The notes under the pieces are model-generated. The model saw nothing but the letters and a program-made list of their open reading frames with translations, searched no databases and was not told where the DNA came from. From JAAZBW01 sp035647855 (lineage in GTDB: Bacteria > Actinomycetota > Actinomycetes > Actinomycetales > Actinomycetaceae): a stretch of DNA of 64,000 bases. The position numbers and the translations under genes were made by a program. The stretch covers positions 1 through 64,000 of the forward strand of contig DASRMP010000053.1 of assembly GCA_035647855.1 (NCBI GenBank). The letters are read 5' to 3'. Numbering within the stretch: the first letter of the stretch is position 1; each line of letters begins with the position of its first letter. Shown here one piece after another: positions 25,613 through 33,040 of this stretch.

Positions 25613-26893
25613 ATGGAGGCATTCGACGCCGTCGACGTGATCAGGACCAAGCGGGACCGCGGACGTCTCTCGGACGGCCAGATCGATTGGGTGGTGGACG
25701 CCTACACGCGCGGCGTCGTCGCGGACGAGCAGATGTCCGCGCTCGCCATGGCGATCCTGCTCAACGGCATGGACCGCGGCGAGATCGCCAGGTGGACCGA
25801 TGCCATGATCGCGTCCGGGGAGCGCATGGACTTCACCTCGCTCGGGAAGCCGACCACTGACAAGCACTCCACCGGCGGCGTCGGGGACAAGATCACGCTG
25901 CCGCTCGCGCCGCTCGTGGCGAGTTTCGGCGTCGCTGTGCCCCAGCTCTCCGGCCGGGGACTCGGGCACACCGGGGGCACTCTGGACAAACTCGAGGCGA
26001 TTCCCGGCTGGCGGGCATCGCTGAGCAACCACGAGATGCTGGACCAGTTGCGGGAGGTCGGAGCGGTGATCTGCGCCGCCGGCAGCGGCCTCGCTCCTGC
26101 GGACCGCAAACTCTACGCGCTCCGGGACGCCACGGGCACCGTGGACTCGATCCCGCTCATCGCCTCCTCGATCATGTCGAAGAAGATCGCCGAGGGCACC
26201 GGCGCTCTCGTTCTCGACGTCAAGGTCGGCACGGGTGCCTTCATGAAGAACATCGACGACGCCCGCGAACTTGCGTCCACGATGGTCGCCCTCGGCACTG
26301 ACGCGGGCGTCACCACCTCCGCGCTGTTGACGGACATGTCCACGCCGCTCGGGCTGACAGTCGGCAACGCGCTCGAGGTGCGGGAGTCTGTGGAGGTGCT
26401 CGCGGGCGGCGGCCCGCCGGACGTGGTGGAGCTGACTGTCCGTCTCGCGGAGGAGATGCTGGCCGCCGTCGGCGTCGACGACGTCGACCCCGCCGCCGCG
26501 CTCGCCGATGGACGAGCGATGGACACCTGGAACGCGATGATCCGCGCGCAGGGCGGAGACCCGGACGCACCGCTGCCGGTCGCAGAGCACACGCACACTC
26601 TGGCGGCCGAGAGCGCAGGCTTCGTCACTCGCATGGATGCGATGGCCATCGGTGTGGCCGGCTGGAGGCTCGGCGCCGGCCGCGCGCGCAAGGAGGACGG
26701 GGTGCAGTCCGTCGCGGGGGTGGAACTGCACGCGAAACCCGGCGATCATGTTGCCGTGGGCGCTCCGTTGCTCACGCTCCACACCGCGACCCCGGAGCGC
26801 TTCGACCGCGCCCTCGAGGCCCTCGAGGGCGGGATTCTCGTGGGCGATGAGAAGCCAGAGGGCACGGCTCTGGTGATCGACCGCATCGGGTGA
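25613..26893 (+). CDS. deoA: Thymidine / pyrimidine-nucleoside phosphorylase
   Basis: Phosphorolysis of thymidine or uridine to base plus (deoxy)ribose-1-phosphate. 426 aa. The phosphate loop K84-HSTGGVGDK-93, LSGRGLGHTGGTLDK, and the SSIMSKKIAEG...LDVKVGTGAFMK region with its lysines are all intact, followed by the C-terminal pyrimidine-nucleoside-phosphorylase domain. ATG 25613. The sugar-phosphate product is handled further by the mutase and deoC encoded downstream. Confidence 0.96.
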   Translation: MEAFDAVDVIRTKRDRGRLSDGQIDWVVDAYTRGVVADEQMSALAMAILLNGMDRGEIARWTDAMIASGERMDFTSLGKPTTDKHSTGGVGDKITLPLAPLVASFGVAVPQLSGRGLGHTGGTLDKLEAIPGWRASLSNHEMLDQLREVGAVICAAGSGLAPADRKLYALRDATGTVDSIPLIASSIMSKKIAEGTGALVLDVKVGTGAFMKNIDDARELASTMVALGTDAGVTTSALLTDMSTPLGLTVGNALEVRESVEVLAGGGPPDVVELTVRLAEEMLAAVGVDDVDPAAALADGRAMDTWNAMIRAQGGDPDAPLPVAEHTHTLAAESAGFVTRMDAMAIGVAGWRLGAGRARKEDGVQSVAGVELHAKPGDHVAVGAPLLTLHTATPERFDRALEALEGGILVGDEKPEGTALVIDRIG

Positions 26894-26944
26894 TCGGCGT
26901 CCGCCGGCACCTTGGGTAACAGTGAAAGTTCGAAGGAGAATCGC

Positions 26945-27139
26945 ATGAGCAGCCAGGAGATCATCCCGGAAGGCCTTGACGAGATCGACCGCGAGTTCGA
27001 GCCCGCTGAGCGCGTGGACAGGGAGGAGTACCTCGCGGAGGGCCCCAGCGAGGTCCCGATGGAGGCCGATCCGGTCGACACCGCCGAACAGCGTGAGGAA
27101 GTTGAACTCGACGGAGACTTCGAAGAGCGCGAGGACTGA
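26945..27139 (+). CDS. Small acidic protein, unrecognised
   Basis: 64 aa from ATG 26945, with GAAGGAG 7 bases upstream. Over a third of residues are D or E, there is no hydrophobic segment, and it is probably disordered. The stop shares one base with the start of the peptidase-like gene, so the two are translationally coupled and may work together. I cannot assign a family. Confidence 0.7.
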   Translation: MSSQEIIPEGLDEIDREFEPAERVDREEYLAEGPSEVPMEADPVDTAEQREEVELDGDFEERED

Positions 27140-27957
27140 TGGCGCGCCTTCCGCGCTCTCTCGGTGACATCGTTGCCCGCTTGGCCCGGCCGGTGCGGAC
27201 GGGATGGCCGGTAGCGCTCACGGGAGTCCTGGTTGAGAAGCCCCGCTGGGCGCGTGTCGAGCTCGGCGGCGTTCCCGCAGTGCAGACAGACGAGTCCAGT
27301 TGCGGTTCCGCCTGTCTCGTGATGCTCGCGGCCACCGGCGACGAGGTCCTCGCGGAGTGGCTCGAGACCGGAGTGCTGCCGAAGGGCCTCCAGATCGACG
27401 AGCTGCCGCCCGAAATCCCGGCGAACGCGCTGGTGGATACCCCGGGCGCCGCCGGCAGATTCGCTGCCGCCCAGCGCGCGGTGAAGGAGTCGACCTCCTT
27501 CCGCGCGGTCGGCCCGTTGCCATGGCCGCGGCGGCTCGGCACGCTGCCGTGGGCGGCCGCCCGGGTCGCCCGATTCCCAGGGGTCCGATACGTGCACCGG
27601 CCCGTCGACGACCGAGGAGACTCCGGCCGTGAGATGCTCAGCCTCGTTCTGAACGCCCTCGGCCACGGATATCCGGTGCTGCTGTATTCGGGCGGCACTC
27701 GGAGCTCCGGCTGGACCACTGCGCTGCCGCGGCACGTCCTCCTTGCCGTTCCCGCCGGCGAACGGCGCGTGACGCCGGAAGGAACGCCCATCATCTCCAT
27801 CTACGAGCCGCACTCCGGGCGCGTCTTCGAGGTACCGGCGAATGAGCTCGCCGACCGCACCGAGCCATCCCCGGCACTCGGCCACTGGAGCAACATTCAG
27901 TGGCTCGTCCTGCCCGTACCCGCCACGTCCACCCGCTTTCCCGAGGAGACCACGTGA
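27139..27957 (+). CDS. Putative C39-like cysteine peptidase, unrecognised family
   Basis: A 272-aa soluble protein of no family I can name with confidence. Visible signals: Q49-x5-C55 in VQTDESSCGSACLVML, the oxyanion glutamine and nucleophile spacing of C39/papain-like folds; H199 in LPRHVLLAV on a predicted strand; and IYEPHSGRVFEV (E223) where C39 enzymes have D/N-P-x-x-G. No signal peptide or transmembrane segment. It starts one base inside the stop of the small acidic gene and its end overlaps deoC. The location inside a nucleoside operon gives no obvious role. An inactive structural relative is possible. Confidence 0.55.
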   Translation: MARLPRSLGDIVARLARPVRTGWPVALTGVLVEKPRWARVELGGVPAVQTDESSCGSACLVMLAATGDEVLAEWLETGVLPKGLQIDELPPEIPANALVDTPGAAGRFAAAQRAVKESTSFRAVGPLPWPRRLGTLPWAAARVARFPGVRYVHRPVDDRGDSGREMLSLVLNALGHGYPVLLYSGGTRSSGWTTALPRHVLLAVPAGERRVTPEGTPIISIYEPHSGRVFEVPANELADRTEPSPALGHWSNIQWLVLPVPATSTRFPEETT

Positions 27958-28607
27958 AGCGCCACGAACTCGCCGCGATGATCGACCACACCCTGCTCAA
28001 ACCCGAATCGACAGCCGCGGATGTCGCCGCACTTGTTGCCAAGGGCCGCGAACTCGGGGTGAAGGCCGTCTGCGTCTCGCCCGTCCGCCTGCCTCTCGAC
28101 GACGTCGGCGACCTCGTCGTCGCGACCGTCTGCGGTTTCCCGTCAGGGGCCGTGAAGAGTGAGATCAAGGCTGCCGAGGCGGCGCTTGCTGCCGCTGACG
28201 GCGCCCAGGAAGTCGACATGGTCATCGACATCGCCGCCGCCGTCGCGGGAGATTACGCACGCGTGGAGGACGACATCCGCCAGGTGCGCGCTGCCATGCC
28301 TGACGAGGTTCTCCTCAAGGTGATCATCGAATCGGCGGCCCTGACCGATGAGCAGATCGTGGCCGTGTGCCGCGCCGCCGAGGTTGCCGGGGCCCAGTTC
28401 GTGAAAACCTCGACCGGATTCCATCCTGCTGGTGGTGCATCGGTGCACGCCGTCGAGATCATGGCCGAGACTGTCGGTGGCCGCCTCGGGGTGAAGGCGT
28501 CCGGCGGCATCAGGAGAGCCGCGGACGCGACCGCCATGGTGAGCGCCGGTGCGACGAGGCTCGGCCTCTCGGCCTCGGAGGCGATCCTGGCGGAGATGCC
28601 CGAGTAG
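27954..28607 (+). CDS. deoC: Deoxyribose-phosphate aldolase
   Basis: Splits 2-deoxyribose-5-phosphate into glyceraldehyde-3-phosphate and acetaldehyde. 217 aa from GTG 27954, overlapping the previous stop. Schiff-base lysine K151 lies in FVKTSTGF. The accompanying K181 is in VKASGGIR, and the active-site aspartate is probably the one in EVDMVID. Complete at both ends. It is the last gene before the large repeat locus. Confidence 0.97.
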   Translation: MKRHELAAMIDHTLLKPESTAADVAALVAKGRELGVKAVCVSPVRLPLDDVGDLVVATVCGFPSGAVKSEIKAAEAALAAADGAQEVDMVIDIAAAVAGDYARVEDDIRQVRAAMPDEVLLKVIIESAALTDEQIVAVCRAAEVAGAQFVKTSTGFHPAGGASVHAVEIMAETVGGRLGVKASGGIRRAADATAMVSAGATRLGLSASEAILAEMPE

Positions 28608-28633
28608 TCTGGCGGCCGGCGGCCGCGCCGCGC

Positions 28634-28726
28634 CGCGCCACCCGATGGCGCGCTGCCGCCCACGCGCCCCACCCGATGGCGCGCTGCCGGTCACGCGCCC
28701 CACCCGATGGCGCGCTGCCGGCCACG
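28634..28726 (+). repeat. Three tandem 31-bp repeats
   Basis: The core CCCGATGGCGCGCTGCCG begins at 28641, 28672 and 28703, an exact 31-bp period with near-identical flanks (CACGCGCCCCA). The period equals the long step of the array at 29190-29434, and GATGGCGC followed by GTCAC recalls the central palindrome, so this may be another module of the same element. Confidence 0.85.
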
Positions 28727-28739
28727 GCCTGAAACAGCC

Positions 28740-28872
28740 GCTGCGGAACCTCGGGCAACCTTCACGGGCTCTCCTCCCACTCTCCGGGGACGCTAAGTGC
28801 ACGTTTGGGCGTCCGATTCGCGCCGCAAACTGACATCGTGCGTCCCCGGAGCGGGCTGCGGAACCTCGGGCA
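28740..28872. repeat. Repeated GCTGCGGAACCTCGGGCA and inverted GGGGAC motifs
   Basis: GCTGCGGAACCTCGGGCA occurs at 28740-28757 and again at 28855-28872. TCCGGGGACGCTAAGTGC at 28783 is the reverse complement of the block at 68-88. GTCCCCGGAGCGGGCTGCGGAAC (28841 onward) parallels GTCCCCGGAGCGAGCTGGGGAAC at locus A. 28873-29022 shows no further structure and no convincing gene. Confidence 0.7.
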
Positions 28873-29022
28873 CCCTTGTGGGCCTCAAATCACGGGGCTG
28901 AAGAACCTGGGTTCCGTCAGCTGCACCGAGTTCGCTCTTCGCAAGACTTCGCGCCCCGATTATGGGGCGTCAGTTTCCGCCGGCCCCGCTGCGGCGGGTT
29001 CTGCTGCCACTTGCGGCGGGAT

Positions 29023-29434
29023 GGCGCGCGTTCGTCACATTGGGGCGCACGTTCGTCACATCGGCGAAACCGGGGCGCACGTTCGTCACATGAGGGCGCA
29101 CGATCGTCACATCGGCGAAACCGGGGCGCACGTTCGTCACATGAGGGCGCACGTCCGTCACAATGGCGCAGTGACGTCACTGCGCCATGGTGACGATCGT
29201 GCGCCCTCAGCATTCTGCGTGTGACGATCGTGCGCCATCAGTACTCTGCGTGTGACGGACGTGCGCCGCGGTGTGACGATCATGCGCCCCTGTGTGACGA
29301 TCGTGCGCCCCCAAGATTCTCCGTGTGACGATCGTGCGCCCTCGTGTGACGATCGTGCGCCCCTGTGTGACGATCGTGCGCCCCCAAGATTCTCCGTGTG
29401 ACGATCGTGCGCCCCGGTGTGACGATCGTGCGCC
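29023..29434. repeat. Phased inverted repeat array, locus B
   Basis: Left arm: six copies of GGGGCGCACGTTCGTCAC-type motif ending at 29038, 29059, 29089, 29110, 29140 and 29161 (steps 21, 30, 21, 30, 21). Right arm: ten copies of GTGACGATCGTGCGCC starting at 29190, 29221, 29252, 29273, 29294, 29325, 29346, 29367, 29398 and 29419 (steps 31, 31, 21, 21, 31, 21, 21, 31, 21). Spacers of the 31-bp steps are themselves related (CTCAGCATTCTGCGT, CCCAAGATTCTCCGT). The arms meet at a 40-bp near-palindrome. The array lies between the convergent deoC and phosphosugar-mutase genes. 29435-29507 is plain sequence. Confidence 0.9.
29156..29195. repeat. 40-bp palindrome at centre of locus B, one mismatch
   Basis: Centred between 29175 and 29176 on GTGAC|GTCAC. 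The inner 26 bp (29163-29188) pair perfectly and only 29162/29189 mispair in the full 40 bp. The inner core TGGCGCAGTGACGTCACTGC is identical to that of locus A. Confidence 0.93.
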
Positions 29435-29507
29435 GTCGGTCAGGACACTGTGGGCGCCGTCGTCGAGAAGTCCCAGAACTGACCGAACCAATCCCACGGA
29501 CGGTGAG

Positions 29508-31199
29508 TCAGGAACCGATCAGCTCCGCGAGATGATCGTTCACCGCGTTGACGCGCTCGCGCGCTCGCGCACGCGCAGCGGCGAGGTCGTCGTCGCTCGC
29601 GTTCTCGTCGATCTCGACGATCGACTCCAGGTAGCACTTCAGCTTCGGCTCCGTTCCGGAGGGCCGGACCACCACCCGGTCGTTGGCCTCGGTGAGGTAA
29701 TAGAGCGCGTCCGTGGCAGGCAGCCCACGCCACCCTCCGACGGCGAGGTCCACCGCCTCCACCACGCGCGACCCGGCGAGTTCCGCCGGTGGAGCCTCGC
29801 GCAGCTTCCTCATGGCCGCCGCGATGACATCCAGGTCCTCCACGCGAATCGTCAGCGGGCGCGTGGCGTGGACTCCGTGGCTTCGTTCCAGTCGGTCGAG
29901 TTGGTCCAGCAGCGTCTCGCTCTGGTTGCCGAGCTGCGAGGCGAGGAGCGCGATCCGGATCCCGGCCGAGATACCGTCCTTGTCCCGGACGGCCTGCGGA
30001 TCGACACAGTAGCCGAGCGCCTCCTCGTATCCGTACACCAGTCCGGGTGCCCGGGAGATCCACTTGAACCCCGTGGGAGTGTAGGCGTGCTCGAGCCCGT
30101 GGGCCGCGGCGATCCGCTCCAGCATCCGCGAGGAGACGATCGAGCAGGCGAGCGTGCCGCTGCCGCCCGCCGCCACGGCAAACGCGGCCGCCTGGGTGCC
30201 GAGCAACCAACCCACCTCATCACCGGAGAGCTGCCGCCAGCCATCGGGCACCGGAACTGCGACGGAGCAACGGTCGGCGTCCGGGTCGTTCGCGATGATG
30301 ACGTCCGCATTCACACGCTCGGCAAGTTCAAGGGCGAGATCGAGGGCGCCTGGCTCCTCCGGATTCGGGAAGTCGACCGTGGGGAAGTCCGGGTTCGGTA
30401 GCGCCTGCTCCGTAACTGAACGGACGTCGTTGTAGCCCGCGCGCTCGAACGCCTCGAGAGCGGTGGCGCCTCCCACGCCGTGCATCGCCGTGTGCACGAT
30501 GCGCAAGTGCCCCGCCCGCCCGTGGGGCACGATCGAGACGGCGCGCTCCAGGTACGCCTGCCTGACTTCGTCGCCCAGCCGGTCCCAGCCGTCCTCGGTG
30601 CGGGGAATACGATCGGGCAGCGGCTGCGAGTCGATGGCTGCGGCGATCTCCACGTCAGCGGGCGAGATCAGCTGCACGCCCCGGCCCGCGTCATCGGTGG
30701 CGGCGCCGCCCAGGTACACCTTGTAACCGTTGTCGTTCCGCGGGTTGTGGGACGCGGTGACCATCACGCCGGCGTCGGTGTCGAGATGGAGGACGGCGAA
30801 GGCGAGGACAGGCGTCGGCTGACGCGGCGGGAGCAGCAGTGCCCGCCCACCGGCGGCGGTCACCACGGCAGCCGTGTCCCGCGCGAACTGCTCGGAACCG
30901 TACCTGGCGTCGCAGCCGATCACCACGCTGAAGTCCGGCCCGACCGTCTCCTTCAGCCACGCCGCAAGGCCTGCCGCCGCGCGTATCACCACGGCACGAT
31001 TCATCCGGTTCGGCCCTCCGCCGAGCGCTCCGCGCAACCCGGCAGTGCCGAACTCGAGCGTGCCGTCGAAGCGGTCGGAGAGCTCCGCGGCGGCCGCCTC
31101 GTCCGTGGCCGAACGGCCGAGCAAATCCCGTAACTCGGCTCGGGTCCACTCATCGGGGTCCGCATCGATCCAGGCGGTGATCTGGTCGAGCGTCATCAT
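29508..31199 (-). CDS. Phosphosugar mutase (phosphoglucomutase/phosphomannomutase family)
   Basis: A 563-aa alpha-D-phosphohexomutase. FGTAGLRGALGGG (50-62), phosphoserine S150 in VMVTASHNPRNDNGYK, the metal loop NDPDADRCSVAVP and the phosphate-binding PSGTEPKLK are all intact. ATG 31199, with GAGAGGAT upstream. It faces deoC across the repeat locus. Because no deoB is present and deoA makes (deoxy)ribose-1-phosphate while deoC needs the 5-phosphate, this enzyme is a reasonable candidate phosphopentomutase (the PmmB-like role); that is inference. Glucose or mannose phosphate are alternative substrates. Confidence 0.9.
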   Translation of the reverse strand: MMTLDQITAWIDADPDEWTRAELRDLLGRSATDEAAAAELSDRFDGTLEFGTAGLRGALGGGPNRMNRAVVIRAAAGLAAWLKETVGPDFSVVIGCDARYGSEQFARDTAAVVTAAGGRALLLPPRQPTPVLAFAVLHLDTDAGVMVTASHNPRNDNGYKVYLGGAATDDAGRGVQLISPADVEIAAAIDSQPLPDRIPRTEDGWDRLGDEVRQAYLERAVSIVPHGRAGHLRIVHTAMHGVGGATALEAFERAGYNDVRSVTEQALPNPDFPTVDFPNPEEPGALDLALELAERVNADVIIANDPDADRCSVAVPVPDGWRQLSGDEVGWLLGTQAAAFAVAAGGSGTLACSIVSSRMLERIAAAHGLEHAYTPTGFKWISRAPGLVYGYEEALGYCVDPQAVRDKDGISAGIRIALLASQLGNQSETLLDQLDRLERSHGVHATRPLTIRVEDLDVIAAAMRKLREAPPAELAGSRVVEAVDLAVGGWRGLPATDALYYLTEANDRVVVRPSGTEPKLKCYLESIVEIDENASDDDLAAARARARERVNAVNDHLAELIGS

Positions 31200-31225
31200 T
31201 GCGATCCTCTCGATGGGGACGTTCT

Positions 31226-31290
31226 GGATACGCTATCGGCTCGCACAGGCTGCCGCGTTTCGGATACGCTCCCAGCTCGCGCGGCCTGCT
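31226..31290 (+). repeat. Imperfect 36-bp direct duplication upstream of the dapE remnant
   Basis: GGATACGCT...GCTCGC...CTGC occurs at 31226 and again at 31262. The surrounding gap 31200-31436 has no supported gene; it may be debris from the lost 5' region. Confidence 0.4.
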
Positions 31291-31436
31291 GCGCTGCGGG
31301 AAGCCGCTTGCAAGAATGGCGAGGTGCCGACTCCAGTGATCACCTCCACCGCCGCTCTTGAGACATCCGGACCATCTTCGGTCCGTTCCGGCCGGTTCCT
31401 CAGCGAGGGCGAGCGCATCCTCCACTCGGTCCGGGA

Positions 31437-31901
31437 GTGAGCGTGCCTCGACTCGACCTCGCCGACCTGACCGCGCTCGCCGCCGCCTGCGACATCCCCT
31501 CGGTCTCGGGATCGGAACGCGAACTCGCCGACGCCATCGAGACAGCCCTCGCGCCCCTGCCGCTGACCGTTCGCCGCGACGACGACGCCGTGCCGGCCTC
31601 CAGCAATCGCAATATGATTCCGGACCGGTGCACCGTCTCCGTGAACTACAGGTTCGCTCCGTCCCGGACAGTGGACCAAGCCCTCGTGGCGGACTTCGTC
31701 ACGACTGCGGGCGAGGTTATTGGCGCGGGAGTGGCGCCCAAGTACGGTTGGACAGACGTTGCGAGGTTCGCCGAACTCGGTATTCCTGCGGTCAACTTCG
31801 GTCCTGGGGATCCGCTCCTCGCGCACGCGGACTTCGAGCGGTGCCCGGTCCATCGGATTCACGCCTGCGCACACGCGCTGGAAGCTTGGCTCGAAAGGTA
31901 G
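31437..31901 (+). pseudogene. dapE: Internally deleted succinyl-diaminopimelate desuccinylase (dapE) remnant
   Basis: A 154-codon open frame carrying three separated pieces of a ~360-residue M20 enzyme. The N-terminus is LTALAAACDIPSVSGSE (residues ~10-26). It jumps at about residue 50 to the dimerisation-domain piece NMIPDRCTVSVNYRFAP, then at about residue 97 to the C-terminal PKYGWTDVARFAELGIPAVNFGPGDPLLAH. The missing parts hold the HxD metal site, the bridging aspartate and the catalytic glutamates, so it cannot be active. No stop codons interrupt it, suggesting in-frame deletions or recent decay. The next gene, a LOG protein, is the neighbour seen near dapE in other actinobacteria. Confidence 0.85.
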
Positions 31902-31904
31902 GAC

Positions 31905-32681
31905 ATGGCCAGAAGACTCTCATATCGCAAAGGTCCCGTCGTCCTTCGCGGCAGCCAGGTCCCGCGCGAGACGTCGGACATGCGTCTGCTCAGGCCGCAA
32001 CCCGATACGGACTGGCTGCACGAGGATCCGTGGCGGGTGCTGCGCATCCAGGCCGAATTCGTGGAAGGTTTCGGCGGTCTCGCGGACCTCGGACCGGCCG
32101 TCAGCGTGTTCGGCTCTGCGCGTTCGGAGCCGGGTTCACCGGTCTACGAGTTGGCCAGGGATGTCGGCGTGGCGTTGGTCGAGGCCGGATTCGCAGTGAT
32201 CACCGGTGGCGGCCCCGGCGCCATGGAGGCCGCGAACAGAGGCGCCCACGAGGCGGGGGGAATCTCGGTCGGACTCGGCATAGAACTGCCGTTCGAGCAG
32301 GGCCTGAACAACTGGGTGGACCTGGGCATCAACTTCCGCTACTTCTTCGTCCGCAAGACGATGTTCGTGAAGTACTCGCAGGGTTTCATTGTGCTGCCGG
32401 GCGGATTCGGGACGCTTGACGAACTCTTCGAAGCCCTGACCCTCGTGCAGACCCACAAGGTGCGTTCGTTCCCGATCGTCCTCGTTGGAACCGAGTACTG
32501 GTCCGGACTGAAGGAATGGGTCTCGACTGTCATGGTGGATGCCGGGACCATCAGCGCGGGAGACCTGGACCTCATGCCGATCGTCGATACGGCTGAAGAG
32601 AGCGTCGAGGTCCTGCAGGCCGGAATCTCGAAGCTTGCCAAACAGCAGACCGAGGCAGCGGCGGCCGCTGACGGCTCGTGA
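31905..32681 (+). CDS. LOG family protein (TIGR00730-type, nucleotide 5'-monophosphate phosphoribohydrolase)
   Basis: A 258-aa Rossmann-fold protein of the LOG/lysine-decarboxylase-like family. Members release cytokinin bases or hydrolyse nucleoside monophosphates. Diagnostic motifs are ITGGGPGAMEAANRGA (99-114) and PGGFGTLDE (165-173) with the catalytic R/E set. The ~50-residue N-terminal extension is common in actinobacterial members. ATG 31905 with AAAGGTAGG just upstream. The old label lysine decarboxylase is not supported. Confidence 0.9.
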   Translation: MARRLSYRKGPVVLRGSQVPRETSDMRLLRPQPDTDWLHEDPWRVLRIQAEFVEGFGGLADLGPAVSVFGSARSEPGSPVYELARDVGVALVEAGFAVITGGGPGAMEAANRGAHEAGGISVGLGIELPFEQGLNNWVDLGINFRYFFVRKTMFVKYSQGFIVLPGGFGTLDELFEALTLVQTHKVRSFPIVLVGTEYWSGLKEWVSTVMVDAGTISAGDLDLMPIVDTAEESVEVLQAGISKLAKQQTEAAAAADGS

Positions 32682-32715
32682 CTTCCTCATCAGCGCTCGC
32701 GGCAGCAATTGGCGT

Positions 32716-32721
32716 AAACTA
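32716..32721 (+). promoter_or_regulatory. Probable -10 (TAAACT) for the DUF3117 gene
   Basis: TAAACT followed by a leader of about 45 bases that ends in AGGAG before the ATG at 32774. Confidence 0.4.
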
Positions 32722-32773
32722 GAGCAAAGCACGCCCAACGGCGCGTATTCGGTCCCGAAGAGGAGTTGAGCAC

Positions 32774-32941
32774 ATGGCAGCGATGAAGCCACGTACAGGT
32801 GACGGTCCGCTCGAGGTCACCAAGGAGGGGCGAGGGTTCGTTATGCGTGTGCCGCTCGAGGGCGGCGGGCGTCTCGTGGTGGAGCTCAATCAGGAAGAAA
32901 TTGATGAGCTCGCCGGAACCCTGGACTCCGTTCGGACCTGA
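32774..32941 (+). CDS. DUF3117 small protein
   Basis: 55 aa, starting MAAMKPRTGDGPLEVTKEG and ending DELAGTLDSVRT. This is a very conserved small actinobacterial protein of unknown function (Rv1211-like). ATG 32774 with AGGAG 8 bases upstream. A hairpin follows 22 bp after the stop. Confidence 0.9.
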   Translation: MAAMKPRTGDGPLEVTKEGRGFVMRVPLEGGGRLVVELNQEEIDELAGTLDSVRT

Positions 32942-32963
32942 AGGCCCGAGCGCTGCACAGCTC

Positions 32964-32985
32964 AAGGCGCCCTAAAGGGCGCCTT
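32964..32985. terminator. Hairpin between convergent DUF3117 and O-methyltransferase genes
   Basis: AAGGCGCCCT, two bases, AGGGCGCCTT: a perfect 10-bp stem ending in TT. It could terminate transcription from either side, since both flanking genes end here. Confidence 0.75.
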
Positions 32986-33040
32986 AGGCATGTCCGGCCG
33001 TGCAGAGTCGTCCCGCGCGGCGACCCTCAGGGCTTGACCA

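Noticed and set aside
29171..29180. Eukaryote-like CRE motif TGACGTCA in the palindrome centre
   Set aside because: A chance match produced by the palindrome; it has no meaning in a bacterium.
28805..29224. Open frame at locus B ending like the one at locus A
   Set aside because: The shared C-terminal peptide is simply the shared palindrome and first right-arm unit. The right arm uses 31-bp steps, which break any frame.
30874..31440. Plus-strand frame ending just before the dapE remnant
   Set aside because: Most of it is antisense to the phosphosugar mutase. The last 80 codons show no homology I can recognise.
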